Shown piece by piece: positions 54,065 to 61,597 of a stretch of DNA of 64,000 nucleotides. A program made the translations under genes and the position numbers. The notes below the pieces were generated by a model that was given only the letters and a program-made list of their open reading frames with translations, did no database searches and was not told the DNA's origin. Each line of letters starts with the position of its first letter. Within the stretch, counting starts at the first letter, position 1. This DNA comes from Holzapfeliella floricola DSM 23037 = JCM 16512 (GTDB lineage: Bacteria; Bacillota; Bacilli; Lactobacillales; Lactobacillaceae): assembly GCF_001436605.1 (NCBI RefSeq), contig NZ_AYZL01000006.1:1-64000 (forward strand). The letters run 5' to 3'.

Positions 54065-54549
54065 TACCAAATTTTCCACCAAGGTTTTGATTTTTTTTGT
54101 GATGAAACCGCTTCTTTGACTTCTGTCACTTTATCTTTCAATGAATCGATTTTATCATCTTTTTGAGTTAACTCTGATTCTTTTTCATCTAGAGCTTCTT
54201 TTGTTTTTTCAAGCTCTGCTTTAGCTTGTTCAAGTTCTGCTTCAAGCTCTGTAACTTTTGATAAATCTTCAGATTCATCCTTCACTTCAGTATCTTGAGC
54301 TTCTTCTTTGGTAAGTAGCTCTTCTTTCTTTGAAGTTGGCTTAGCTTGTGCTTTTGGCTTAGCCTTTGATTTGGGTGAGTCAGAATTTGCAAAGTGTGCT
54401 GTAATTGATTCAACACCTTCATCTGAAATCACAAATTTGTTACCTACTTTTTCAACATATTGTTGTCTACTTTCATCTTTAAGTAGCTTATTGATTGTCG
54501 TTTTTGAAACGCCAAGTTCTTCTGAAAGTTCGCGAACTGTCTTTGACAT
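54064..54549 (-). CDS. DUF536-like protein: helix-turn-helix, coiled coil and aromatic C-terminus
   Basis: A 161-residue protein. Residues 1-30 form a helix-turn-helix (VRELSEELGVSKTTINKLLK). A Lys/Pro/Ala linker near 60-72 leads to a long acidic coiled coil (about 95-147), and the chain ends PWWKIW. This layout recalls the replication-associated DUF536 proteins of lactobacillus plasmids, here on what looks like the chromosome. A role in DNA or membrane tethering is possible. GGAGGGG precedes the ATG. Confidence 0.65.
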   Translation of the reverse strand: MSKTVRELSEELGVSKTTINKLLKDESRQQYVEKVGNKFVISDEGVESITAHFANSDSPKSKAKPKAQAKPTSKKEELLTKEEAQDTEVKDESEDLSKVTELEAELEQAKAELEKTKEALDEKESELTQKDDKIDSLKDKVTEVKEAVSSQKKSKPWWKIW

Positions 54550-54739
54550 GAAAACCCCTCCGTCGTGTATTTATCAATTATAATCGTACCATTTATATTA
54601 TGATTTGTGTAATAAAATTTTGCGAAATTCGATTTTTATAATAAGGTTACTTAATTTATTTTGATTTCGAATAGTTAATTTGAAAAAAATAATTTCAAGA
54701 ATGATAAAATAAGGTTAATTACTATTATGGAGGTATTTT

Positions 54740-56113
54740 ATGATAATTGTTTGGTTCAAAAATGATTTAAGACTTAATGACAACACAGCTTTGATTGAAG
54801 CAATAAAAACCAATCAACCGATTATGTGTGTTTTTCAAATTAATAATCCGCAACTACTAGAAAATAGCAAGAGCCAAGATTACTTCTTTCAATCTGTTCA
54901 AGTATTCAATGATAATTTAATTCAAATTAATCAGCCTTTGCATTTTATTTATGGCGATACCGAAGATAGCTTTGATAAACTCCTTACTCAATTTCCTGAA
55001 ACAAAAGCCATCTACACCAATATTTCTGAACGTGGATATGGTCTTGAACGTGATCATCTTATTCGAAAGGTTGCCCAAAATCATACCGTCGATTTTTATG
55101 GCTTTATGGACCACCATTTAATTGGTGCACATGAATTGCTTAAAAAAGATCAAACGCCTTTTAAAGTATTCACACCTTATTATAATCAATGGAAAAAACT
55201 AGCTAAACCAGCATTTCAAAAAGTAGATTTAGAGAAGTTTAAGCACTTAGTTATTCAAAGACAAGAGATTGATTTATTTAAAGAAGGAACTGCTAAATTA
55301 AAAGAACTGACTGAAAATATTGAGCAGTCTTTTAATACCAATTTAAAACAAGTTCGTGAATCTTATGATGAATTCATTGATAACCGCTTAGAGGATTATC
55401 CAAAAGACCGTGACTTTCCTTCTTTAAATGGCACAAGTGATTTATCAAAAGACCTCACAACTGGATTGATTTCTATTCGCGAAGTTTACTGGCGTCTTGT
55501 ACAGCATGCACCCGAAAGTGATGCTAAACAAGCTTTTATTCGTCAACTCTGTTGGCGAGACTTTTACAATATGGTTTATGCTTATAATCCAGATGCAAAA
55601 AATTTAGAAATTAAATCAGAATATCGCAAAATTAATTGGCGCTATAGCGAAGAGGATTTCCAGAAATGGATAGATGGTGAAACTGGTTATCCACTTGTGG
55701 ACGCTGCTATGAAACATTTTAAACAAACAGGTGAATTGCACAATCGTCTTAGAATGGTAGTTGCTTCGTTTTTGACTAAAGATTTACTGATTGATTGGCG
55801 TTGGGGCGAAAAATATTTCAGTGAACAGCTGATTGACTATGATTCAGCTTCAAACATTGGCGGTTGGCAATGGGCTTCTTCAACTGGTACAGATGCTGCA
55901 CCTTATTTTAGAATTTTCAATCCTACAACACAAAGCGAACGCTTTGATCCAAAAGGTGACTTCATCCGTCAACACTTGCCCAATCTAGCAAATTTATCCA
56001 ATAAAGATATCCACAAGCCTAATGATTCTCAACGTCAAACATTAGGATATCCACAGGAAATCGTTGATCACAAATTTGCACGACAACGTGCACTCGAAGC
56101 TTTTAAAGGTTAA
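54740..56113 (+). CDS. phr: Deoxyribodipyrimidine photolyase
   Basis: A 457-residue light-dependent DNA repair enzyme that splits cyclobutane pyrimidine dimers using FADH2 and an antenna cofactor. The antenna domain starts IVWFKNDLRLNDNTAL. The FAD domain shows RLRMVVASFLTKDLLIDW and GGWQWASSTGTDAAPYF with the conserved Trp residues of class I photolyases. GGAGG precedes the ATG. It is monocistronic. Confidence 0.95.
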   Translation: MIIVWFKNDLRLNDNTALIEAIKTNQPIMCVFQINNPQLLENSKSQDYFFQSVQVFNDNLIQINQPLHFIYGDTEDSFDKLLTQFPETKAIYTNISERGYGLERDHLIRKVAQNHTVDFYGFMDHHLIGAHELLKKDQTPFKVFTPYYNQWKKLAKPAFQKVDLEKFKHLVIQRQEIDLFKEGTAKLKELTENIEQSFNTNLKQVRESYDEFIDNRLEDYPKDRDFPSLNGTSDLSKDLTTGLISIREVYWRLVQHAPESDAKQAFIRQLCWRDFYNMVYAYNPDAKNLEIKSEYRKINWRYSEEDFQKWIDGETGYPLVDAAMKHFKQTGELHNRLRMVVASFLTKDLLIDWRWGEKYFSEQLIDYDSASNIGGWQWASSTGTDAAPYFRIFNPTTQSERFDPKGDFIRQHLPNLANLSNKDIHKPNDSQRQTLGYPQEIVDHKFARQRALEAFKG

Positions 56114-56118
56114 CTGTT

Positions 56119-56147
56119 AAAACGTTCAAATTTGAACGTTTTTTTTA
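56119..56147 (+). terminator. Intrinsic terminator of the photolyase gene
   Basis: A perfect 20-nt palindrome (56121-56140, AACGTTCAAA with its complement) followed by T. Confidence 0.92.
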
Positions 56148-56194
56148 TTGACATTGTGTGAAGAAATCATTAAACTATTATTTCGTTAGCTAAC
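56148..56194 (+). promoter_or_regulatory. Promoter and probable MarR operator of the marR-MFS operon
   Basis: TTGACA (56148-56153), 17-bp spacer, TAAACT (56171-56176). The palindrome GTTAGCTAAC (56185-56194) sits at the expected start of transcription and is a likely autorepression site. Confidence 0.7.
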
Positions 56195-56215
56195 TAACAA
56201 AAAGGAGGTATTACT

Positions 56216-56626
56216 TTGAAAAAAAATATGAGCCGTTTACTTAAAATTGCTTCAAATAATTTGACTAGAAGCTTTAACAACTTTGCTGTGCAGTACGATT
56301 TAACTAGCACTCAAATGTCAATTTTAGATTTTATTAGTCTTTCAAATGGTCCCGCTTTACAAAAAGAAATCGAACATGAGTTTGTGATTAAGAGATCAAC
56401 TGCCACCAACTTATTAAAGTTAATGGAAAAAAAAGAACTGATATATCGTGTTGAAAATCCTGAGGATAGTCGTCAGAAGTTCATTTATCTCACATCTAAA
56501 TCAAAAGAGCTGATTAATTCAATCAAAAACTATATGAAGTTAGAGCAAGATCAACTGTACGACACTTTTACAAAAGAAGAAATCGAAACATTTGAATCTA
56601 TTTTAAATTATTATATTAATAAATAA
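56216..56626 (+). CDS. MarR family transcriptional regulator
   Basis: A 136-residue winged helix-turn-helix regulator (LQKEIEHEFVIKRSTATNLL, then ENPEDSRQKFIYLTSKSK). It starts at TTG with AAGGAGG seven bases before it. The MFS gene follows after 12 bp with its own AAGGAGG, so the two form one operon. Repression of its own drug-export operon, lifted by a substrate, is the usual arrangement. Confidence 0.9.
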   Translation: MKKNMSRLLKIASNNLTRSFNNFAVQYDLTSTQMSILDFISLSNGPALQKEIEHEFVIKRSTATNLLKLMEKKELIYRVENPEDSRQKFIYLTSKSKELINSIKNYMKLEQDQLYDTFTKEEIETFESILNYYINK

Positions 56627-56638
56627 GGAGGAATTTTC

Positions 56639-58012
56639 TTGGTATCTAAAATTCAACCCAAAACGCTTATGGCAGTCATCGCAACAGGTATTATGTCATT
56701 TTGTGGTGTTGTTGTTGAAACAGCTATGAATATTGCATTTCCTGCACTAATGACGGAATTTCAAGTTGGGACATCAACAGTACAATGGATGACAACTTCT
56801 TATCTTTTAACATTATCAATTATCGTTCCATTATCCGCAACACTGAAGAAGAGATTTACTAACAAAACGCTTTTTAGTTATGCTATTTTATTTTTTATTG
56901 TTGGTGTAGTGATTGATGCTATTGCACCAAACTTTATACTATTAATTCTGGGTCGGGTAATTCAAGGTATCGGAACGGGAATTGCACTTCCATTAATGTT
57001 CAATATTATATTAGAACAAGTGCCTAAAGAAAAAATAGGAATCATGATGGGAGTAGGATCACTTATTACCGCGATAGCACCTGCTGTCGGACCTACTTTT
57101 GGCGGATTAATCATTTCTAATCTTGGATGGCGCTACATTTTTATCATTTTAATTCCGGTTTTAGTCGTGACCTTTTTACTTGGTTTTATCTCTATTCAGC
57201 AAGCTAGTCAAACATCTAAAACTAATTTTGATTATCTAAGTCTTGCTTTTATTATGTTAACTTTTGTTGGATTGATTATTGGTTTAAGTAACATGGGTAC
57301 ACATTCTTTAATTAGTTTACCCGTTATTGGATTTTTAGCAGTCGGTTTACTAGGATTATTAGCATTAATTGTTCGTTCTAATAGAATTGATAATCCCGTT
57401 ATTAACTTCACTATTTTGACAAACAAAAAATTCAGTATTCACTTATTTTCTTTCTTTGTTTTGCAATTTTTAACTTTATCTTTTTCTTTCATACTACCTA
57501 ACTACATTCAACTTGTTAATAATAGCAATGCCACAGTTGCTGGTTTATTATTATTACCTGCCGCTTTAATGGGGGCAATACTATCGCCTTTTAGTGGATT
57601 AATATTAGATAAATTCGGTCCACAAAAACCCATAATATTAGGATCTTCATTAATTTTGATAGGTACTTTACTATTTTGGATATTTAGCTCAAATCTATCA
57701 AATCTGTTAATCACTATTTTCTACATTGTCTACATGATTGGATTAGGATTTGCATTTGGTAATATTATGACCAATAGTCTTAAACAACTTTCAAAAGAAC
57801 AAAACGCTGACGGAAATGCGCTGCTAAACACATTGCAACAATTTGCTGGTGCAATGGGAACTGCCGTGATTTCAACAATTATCACGCAAACCCAACAAAC
57901 CACTCACTCTTATGTAAATGGTGCGCATAATGCCATTATTTTATTAGTTATATTAAGTATTTTAGAAGTTGTTTTAATTTCAACAGCACTAAAAAAGAAG
58001 AAGCCTCATTAG
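56639..58012 (+). CDS. MFS multidrug transporter, DHA2-like
   Basis: A 457-residue transporter with 12-14 membrane helices. Typical segments are QWMTTSYLLTLSIIVPLSA, GRVIQGIGTGIALPLMFN (motif C-like) and AIAPAVGPTFGGLI. It exports drugs or related compounds by proton exchange. The start is TTG at 56639. Its last codons overlap the end of the convergent gene and contain the terminator. Confidence 0.92.
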   Translation: MVSKIQPKTLMAVIATGIMSFCGVVVETAMNIAFPALMTEFQVGTSTVQWMTTSYLLTLSIIVPLSATLKKRFTNKTLFSYAILFFIVGVVIDAIAPNFILLILGRVIQGIGTGIALPLMFNIILEQVPKEKIGIMMGVGSLITAIAPAVGPTFGGLIISNLGWRYIFIILIPVLVVTFLLGFISIQQASQTSKTNFDYLSLAFIMLTFVGLIIGLSNMGTHSLISLPVIGFLAVGLLGLLALIVRSNRIDNPVINFTILTNKKFSIHLFSFFVLQFLTLSFSFILPNYIQLVNNSNATVAGLLLLPAALMGAILSPFSGLILDKFGPQKPIILGSSLILIGTLLFWIFSSNLSNLLITIFYIVYMIGLGFAFGNIMTNSLKQLSKEQNADGNALLNTLQQFAGAMGTAVISTIITQTQQTTHSYVNGAHNAIILLVILSILEVVLISTALKKKKPH

Positions 58013-58027
58013 GCCTCTTCTTTTTTT
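57993..58027. terminator. Bidirectional terminator inside two overlapping gene ends
   Basis: GAAGAAGCC pairs with GGCCTCTTC (one mismatch) around TCATTA, with A and T runs outside. The arms lie within the last codons of the MFS gene and of the convergent membrane-protein gene, whose stop codons overlap. Confidence 0.8.
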
Positions 58028-58431
58028 AGATACTTATATTCTTTGAATGACAATACAACACCTACGATGCGAATCACCCATCCGATAAAAGCTACAATGA
58101 AACCAGGTAACATCGACATTATGAATTGCGATAATTTTTGCTCATCGATAGCTTGTGAATTTTGTTGTAATTGTTTAAGTAATTTTTGATCGATGTGAAC
58201 AGCTTGAAATAACACAAAAGCTAAAATTGTAAATACTGCCCCAACCAATAATACAATTGCGCCTCGTTTTTTGACTGCGTCTTTAGGTGATTTAGCAATA
58301 ACGTAAACCGTTCCTAAAATTAAAATCGCAGTTGTAATAAAAAAGATGTTTGCAGCTGGGATAATTAATGAGACAATCCCCACAATAAACAGCCATAAAT
58401 AAATTGATTTAAACTTTGACAAACTTTCCAT
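58009..58431 (-). CDS. Membrane protein of unknown function
   Basis: A 140-residue protein with four membrane helices (about 9-28, 30-46, 58-78 and 106-128) and a basic end KEYKYLKKEEA. It resembles many small DUF4064-like LAB membrane proteins, but this is not certain. GGAGG precedes the ATG. It is convergent with the MFS gene, and the two stop codons overlap. Confidence 0.7.
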   Translation of the reverse strand: MESLSKFKSIYLWLFIVGIVSLIIPAANIFFITTAILILGTVYVIAKSPKDAVKKRGAIVLLVGAVFTILAFVLFQAVHIDQKLLKQLQQNSQAIDEQKLSQFIMSMLPGFIVAFIGWVIRIVGVVLSFKEYKYLKKEEA

Positions 58432-58476
58432 GATAATTCCTCCATTAATATAGGTCCTTTCAACTGTAACATGTTA

Positions 58477-58509
58477 GAAAAAAAGAGTACCCAATTGTGG
58501 GTACTCTTT
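58477..58509 (-). terminator. Intrinsic terminator of the last APC permease gene
   Basis: AAAGAGTACCCA pairs with TGGGTACTCTTT around ATTG, with a U run on the minus-strand transcript. Confidence 0.9.
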
Positions 58510-58517
58510 AAATTATC

Positions 58518-59816
58518 TTAAGCTTTTTTACGTGATTTTTGAGTGATGAAGTACATAATTGCTGAGAAGACAATAGCTGCACCTGCACTCAGTAATTGAA
58601 CTGCTGAAGTTTGTGTTAACAAAATAAGAATTAGGATTGTTGCAAACCCAGCAATATATAAGCTTCCTTTTATATTAACAGGACGTTCAACGTCCTTTTT
58701 AGTGAAGTGAAACACCATTACAGAAAGTGTCGTTGGTAAGAAAATCACCAAGGAAATCACTGATGTTAATTGTGATAAGATTTCGAATCCACCAGATAAA
58801 GATAACAGCATAGATAATACATAAGTTACAATAATTGCTACCGCTGGTACATTTTTAGCATTTTTCTTAGCTAAGACTTTAGGAAGCATACCATTTTGCG
58901 CCATAGCGCCAACAGGTCTAGGTGCCCATAAAGCAACAGCCATTGCAGCTCCTGCCATTGAAACAACACTACCAACAGCCACGATTCCTGATCCAACTGG
59001 TCCTAGAATTCGACCAAAGGCAGCTTGAACCGGCACTGTATTTTGTGCAAGTTCTGTTCCTAAAATACCAATAGATACAGCTTGTAACAAAATGTAAAAT
59101 GCTGAAACTAGTGCAATAATTGTCACTAAAGCACGTGGTAAATTACGTGTTGGATTCTTCATATCCGCAGCAATCAATGGTAATGATTCAAAACCACCGA
59201 ATGCGAAGTAAATAAGTAAGATAGCTTGTGAAAAACTATCAAAACTAATCCCTTGAGGCGGTACAACTGGTGAATAATTGCCTTGTTTGATGAAGAAAAC
59301 ACCAATAACAATGAATAAAACTAATGGTAACAACTTAGCGATAGTCATAATATTGTTAATGTACTTCGCTAATGTTACACCTGACAAGTTAATAATGGCT
59401 AAAACTGCAAATATAGCAACAGTTAACACTTTTTGTGTGAATTCACCACTTAGAAATGATAATGAACCGCCCAAAATTTTAACTAAACCACTAATGATGG
59501 TGGCTAAAATCGTAATCTGTAACATACAATTTAATAATCCAACAATATACCCCACAAAATCACCGAAAGCTTCTTTTGCATATAAGTATGGACCACCATC
59601 TTCTTTAAATAATGACGCATTTTGAGCGATAGATAATGCTACTGTTAAAACAAGTACAGCAGCTAATAAAAAGGTTAATAGACTTGCAGTCCCCACCTTG
59701 GCATAAGCAGAATTGGGAATTAAATAAATCCCTGATCCAATAATTCCGTTAATTCCGATTAATACAATACTCCAAAAACCTAATTTATTCTTTTCTTTTT
59801 GTTCACTTTTTCCCAT
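58518..59816 (-). CDS. APC family amino-acid permease (copy 3, Tyr/Trp-type leader)
   Basis: A 432-residue transporter with 12 membrane helices. The first helix has the APC substrate-backbone motif GINGIIGSGIYLIPN, and helix 6 contains FAFGGFESLPLIAADMKNP. The amino acid carried is not shown by the protein itself. Its 5' region holds a 29-residue leader ORF rich in Tyr with one Trp, whose end can pair with the AGGAG of this gene, pointing to tyrosine or tryptophan. It is the most divergent of the three tandem copies. A terminator follows. Confidence 0.92.
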   Translation of the reverse strand: MGKSEQKEKNKLGFWSIVLIGINGIIGSGIYLIPNSAYAKVGTASLLTFLLAAVLVLTVALSIAQNASLFKEDGGPYLYAKEAFGDFVGYIVGLLNCMLQITILATIISGLVKILGGSLSFLSGEFTQKVLTVAIFAVLAIINLSGVTLAKYINNIMTIAKLLPLVLFIVIGVFFIKQGNYSPVVPPQGISFDSFSQAILLIYFAFGGFESLPLIAADMKNPTRNLPRALVTIIALVSAFYILLQAVSIGILGTELAQNTVPVQAAFGRILGPVGSGIVAVGSVVSMAGAAMAVALWAPRPVGAMAQNGMLPKVLAKKNAKNVPAVAIIVTYVLSMLLSLSGGFEILSQLTSVISLVIFLPTTLSVMVFHFTKKDVERPVNIKGSLYIAGFATILILILLTQTSAVQLLSAGAAIVFSAIMYFITQKSRKKA

Positions 59817-59823
59817 TATAAAA

Positions 59824-59878
59824 CACTCCTATCGAAAATTAATTGACTGTTTGCTTAGTTATTATTTTGATAGTAGCG
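59824..59878 (-). promoter_or_regulatory. Shine-Dalgarno-sequestering hairpin of APC copy 3
   Basis: On the minus-strand RNA, CGCTACTATC (59878-59869) pairs with GATAGGAGTG (59833-59824), nine of ten positions including one G-U. AAAAT (59868-59864) and ATTTT extend the stem past a bulged C. The loop is 24 nt (59840-59863). The right arm contains the AGGAG of the permease; the left arm is the Arg-Tyr-Tyr codons of the leader ORF. Confidence 0.6.
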
Positions 59879-59944
59879 CCAATAATAATGAGTAAGTGCC
59901 ATTCCTATTTTATTTTGTAAACTGTTTTGCAATTGATTTTTCAT
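59855..59944 (-). CDS. Tyr/Trp-rich leader peptide, 29 residues
   Basis: From ATG 59942-59944 (AAGGAG nine bases upstream), the minus strand encodes a peptide ending HYYWRYYQNNN before TAA. Four Tyr, one Trp and one His fall within seven codons. The peptide has no membrane segment. It ends 38 bp before the permease start. A ribosome held at the TAT-TAT-TGG codons would cover the left arm of the hairpin at 59824-59878 and free the permease ribosome site. This is inferred from layout. Confidence 0.6.
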   Translation of the reverse strand: MKNQLQNSLQNKIGMALTHYYWRYYQNNN

Positions 59945-59987
59945 AACTACTGGCTCCTTTTAATGTATTTTTTGCTTGATTAATGGC

Positions 59988-60044
59988 TTAAGAACGCCAA
60001 TACATCAAACAAAAAGGAACCGACATCAGGTGTCCTGTTTCCAT
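59988..60044 (-). CDS. Possible short ORF ending MYWRS
   Basis: From ATG 60042-60044 the minus strand reads 18 residues ending VPFCLMYWRS; an internal ATG at codon 7 with AGGA upstream is an alternative. The PFCL codons lie on a T run (CCTTTTTGTTT) behind an imperfect hairpin (GGAA...GACA/TGTC...TTCC), so this may simply be the terminator of the preceding permease gene. It is listed because a similar PFCL peptide with His-His precedes the other leader. Confidence 0.3.
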   Translation of the reverse strand: METGHLMSVPFCLMYWRS

Positions 60045-60051
60045 AATGGTT

Positions 60052-61350
60052 TTATCCTTTCTCGTTACTATTTTTTGTAGCATATATAAAGTAAAATGGC
60101 ACTGCTAAAATTAAAACGATAAGTACTCCGATAAACTGACTTAATGAAGCCTGTGTAAGTAATACAATACTGATTAAAGCTGCTAGGACTGCAATTGTTT
60201 TGCCACCTTTAACTTTAAATGTTCTTTCTTCTTTTTTAGTATATCTAAATACCACAAGCGCCAATGTTGTTGGAATAAATAACAAGAATGTAATGACTGA
60301 ACTCACCTGTGAGAGATAAACAAAACTGCCACTAATAGAAATAAACATCGAAACAACTAAAGTTACAATAATTCCAATGTAAGGCATTTGTCGTTTATTT
60401 TCTTTGGACAAAAATTCAGGTAACATTTTGTTTTTTGAAAGTGCAATTGCTGGGCGTGGTGTCCAAAAGGCAGTTGCGACACTTGCTCCAGCACTGGCTA
60501 CAATGGTCCCTGCAGCAACTACTATTCCACCAATAGGCCCAAGTATTCTTTGAAAGGCATCTTGTATTGGTACAACACTAGTTGCTAAATCTGGTCCTAA
60601 AATCCCAATAGAAACAACTTGAAGGGCAATATAGATAACTGAAATCAAAGAAATAGTTACGATTAAAGCTCTGGGTAAATTCTTTCTAGGATTTTCCATT
60701 TCACCAGCCACTAGTGGTAATGCTTCAAAGCCACCAAAAGCGTAGAAAATTAAGAAAACGGTTTGAGCAAAGTTAGAAGGTTCAAAAGATTGTGGTAGTG
60801 TAAGAGGTTGAAAATTTTGACCTTTTAAAAAGAAAATTCCGATACATAAGAATAAAAACAACGGAATTAATTTTGAAAAAGTCATCAAATTATTAACATA
60901 TTTTGTTAATTTTAATCCTCTAACATTTAAAATAATCAAAACTAAAAATGTCATCATAATCGCGACAGTCTTAATCCATCCGCCAGCAAATACTGGTGAT
61001 ATTCCTGCCAGTGTCGTAATAAAACCGTTAACAACAGTCGCCAACACAAAAATTTGTGCTAACCAATTTAAAATTCCAACTTCATAACTTACGAAGTTTC
61101 CAAATGCTTCTTTTGTATAGAGATACGGACCGCCATCTTCTTTGAAAAGCGAAGCATTTTCCCCTATAACTAAAGCAATTAGTAAAACTAAAAATGAGGC
61201 GAACACAAAGGCTAGTAAACTAGCTGTCCCCATTGATTTATAGGCGTTATTGGGTAACAGAAAAATTCCTGATCCCATCACGCCATTAATTCCGAGTAGT
61301 ACAATACTCCAAAAGCCAAGTTTGTTTTTATTTTGATTTGATTTCTTCAT
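60052..61350 (-). CDS. APC family amino-acid permease (copy 2, His-type leader)
   Basis: A 432-residue, 12-helix transporter with LGINGVMGSGIFLLPNNAYK in helix 1 and FYAFGGFEALPLVAGEMENP in helix 6. It is closer to copy 1 (61598) than to copy 3. A 20-residue leader ORF with a His-Arg-His cluster precedes it, and the ORF end can pair with the GGGAG of this gene. Histidine is therefore a candidate substrate, an inference from the leader only. Confidence 0.92.
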   Translation of the reverse strand: MKKSNQNKNKLGFWSIVLLGINGVMGSGIFLLPNNAYKSMGTASLLAFVFASFLVLLIALVIGENASLFKEDGGPYLYTKEAFGNFVSYEVGILNWLAQIFVLATVVNGFITTLAGISPVFAGGWIKTVAIMMTFLVLIILNVRGLKLTKYVNNLMTFSKLIPLFLFLCIGIFFLKGQNFQPLTLPQSFEPSNFAQTVFLIFYAFGGFEALPLVAGEMENPRKNLPRALIVTISLISVIYIALQVVSIGILGPDLATSVVPIQDAFQRILGPIGGIVVAAGTIVASAGASVATAFWTPRPAIALSKNKMLPEFLSKENKRQMPYIGIIVTLVVSMFISISGSFVYLSQVSSVITFLLFIPTTLALVVFRYTKKEERTFKVKGGKTIAVLAALISIVLLTQASLSQFIGVLIVLILAVPFYFIYATKNSNEKG

Positions 61351-61357
61351 AGTAATA

Positions 61358-61411
61358 ATCTCCCATTAATTTTTAGTAATTGAATTATTGATTAGCTAAA
61401 ATTAATAAGAT
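61358..61411 (-). promoter_or_regulatory. Shine-Dalgarno-sequestering hairpin of APC copy 2
   Basis: On the minus-strand RNA, ATCTTATTAATTTT (61411-61398) pairs with AAAATTAATGGGAGAT (61373-61358): nine base pairs, a GG bulge, then five base pairs including a G-U. The loop is 24 nt, the same size as in copy 3. The right arm holds the GGGAG of the permease; the left arm lies directly after the His codons of the leader ORF. Confidence 0.6.
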
Positions 61412-61454
61412 GTCGATGGTCATAAAGAAATTCTTGTACTTGGTGATATCTCAT
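61392..61454 (-). CDS. His-rich leader peptide, 20 residues
   Basis: From ATG 61452-61454 (AGGAG seven bases upstream), the minus strand encodes a peptide opening MRYHQ and ending YDHRHLINFS before TAA. It has three His and two Tyr. It ends 41 bp before the permease start, matching the spacing of the leader before copy 3. A ribosome delayed at CAT-CGA-CAT would cover the left arm of the hairpin at 61358-61411. Confidence 0.55.
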   Translation of the reverse strand: MRYHQVQEFLYDHRHLINFS

Positions 61455-61485
61455 ACATCTGCTCCTACTATTTAAAATCTGCGTT

Positions 61486-61527
61486 TTAAATGTTGGAATG
61501 ATGTACTAAACAAAAAGGTATTGTCAT
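61486..61527 (-). CDS. Possible short ORF ending VHHSNI
   Basis: The minus strand from ATG 61525-61527 reads MTIPFCLVHHSNI and stops. A longer in-frame version could start at a TTG upstream behind AGAGAGG. The PFCL part again falls on ACCTTTTTGTTT after an AT-rich hairpin, so a weak terminator is an alternative reading. Two His replace the Tyr-Trp of the equivalent ORF before copy 3. Confidence 0.3.
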   Translation of the reverse strand: MTIPFCLVHHSNI

Positions 61528-61597
61528 TAATAATTTCAAATTGGTTTCTTTAATTAACAATCTCAACTTCCTCTCTGAAGTAATTACTAAGTAAAAG

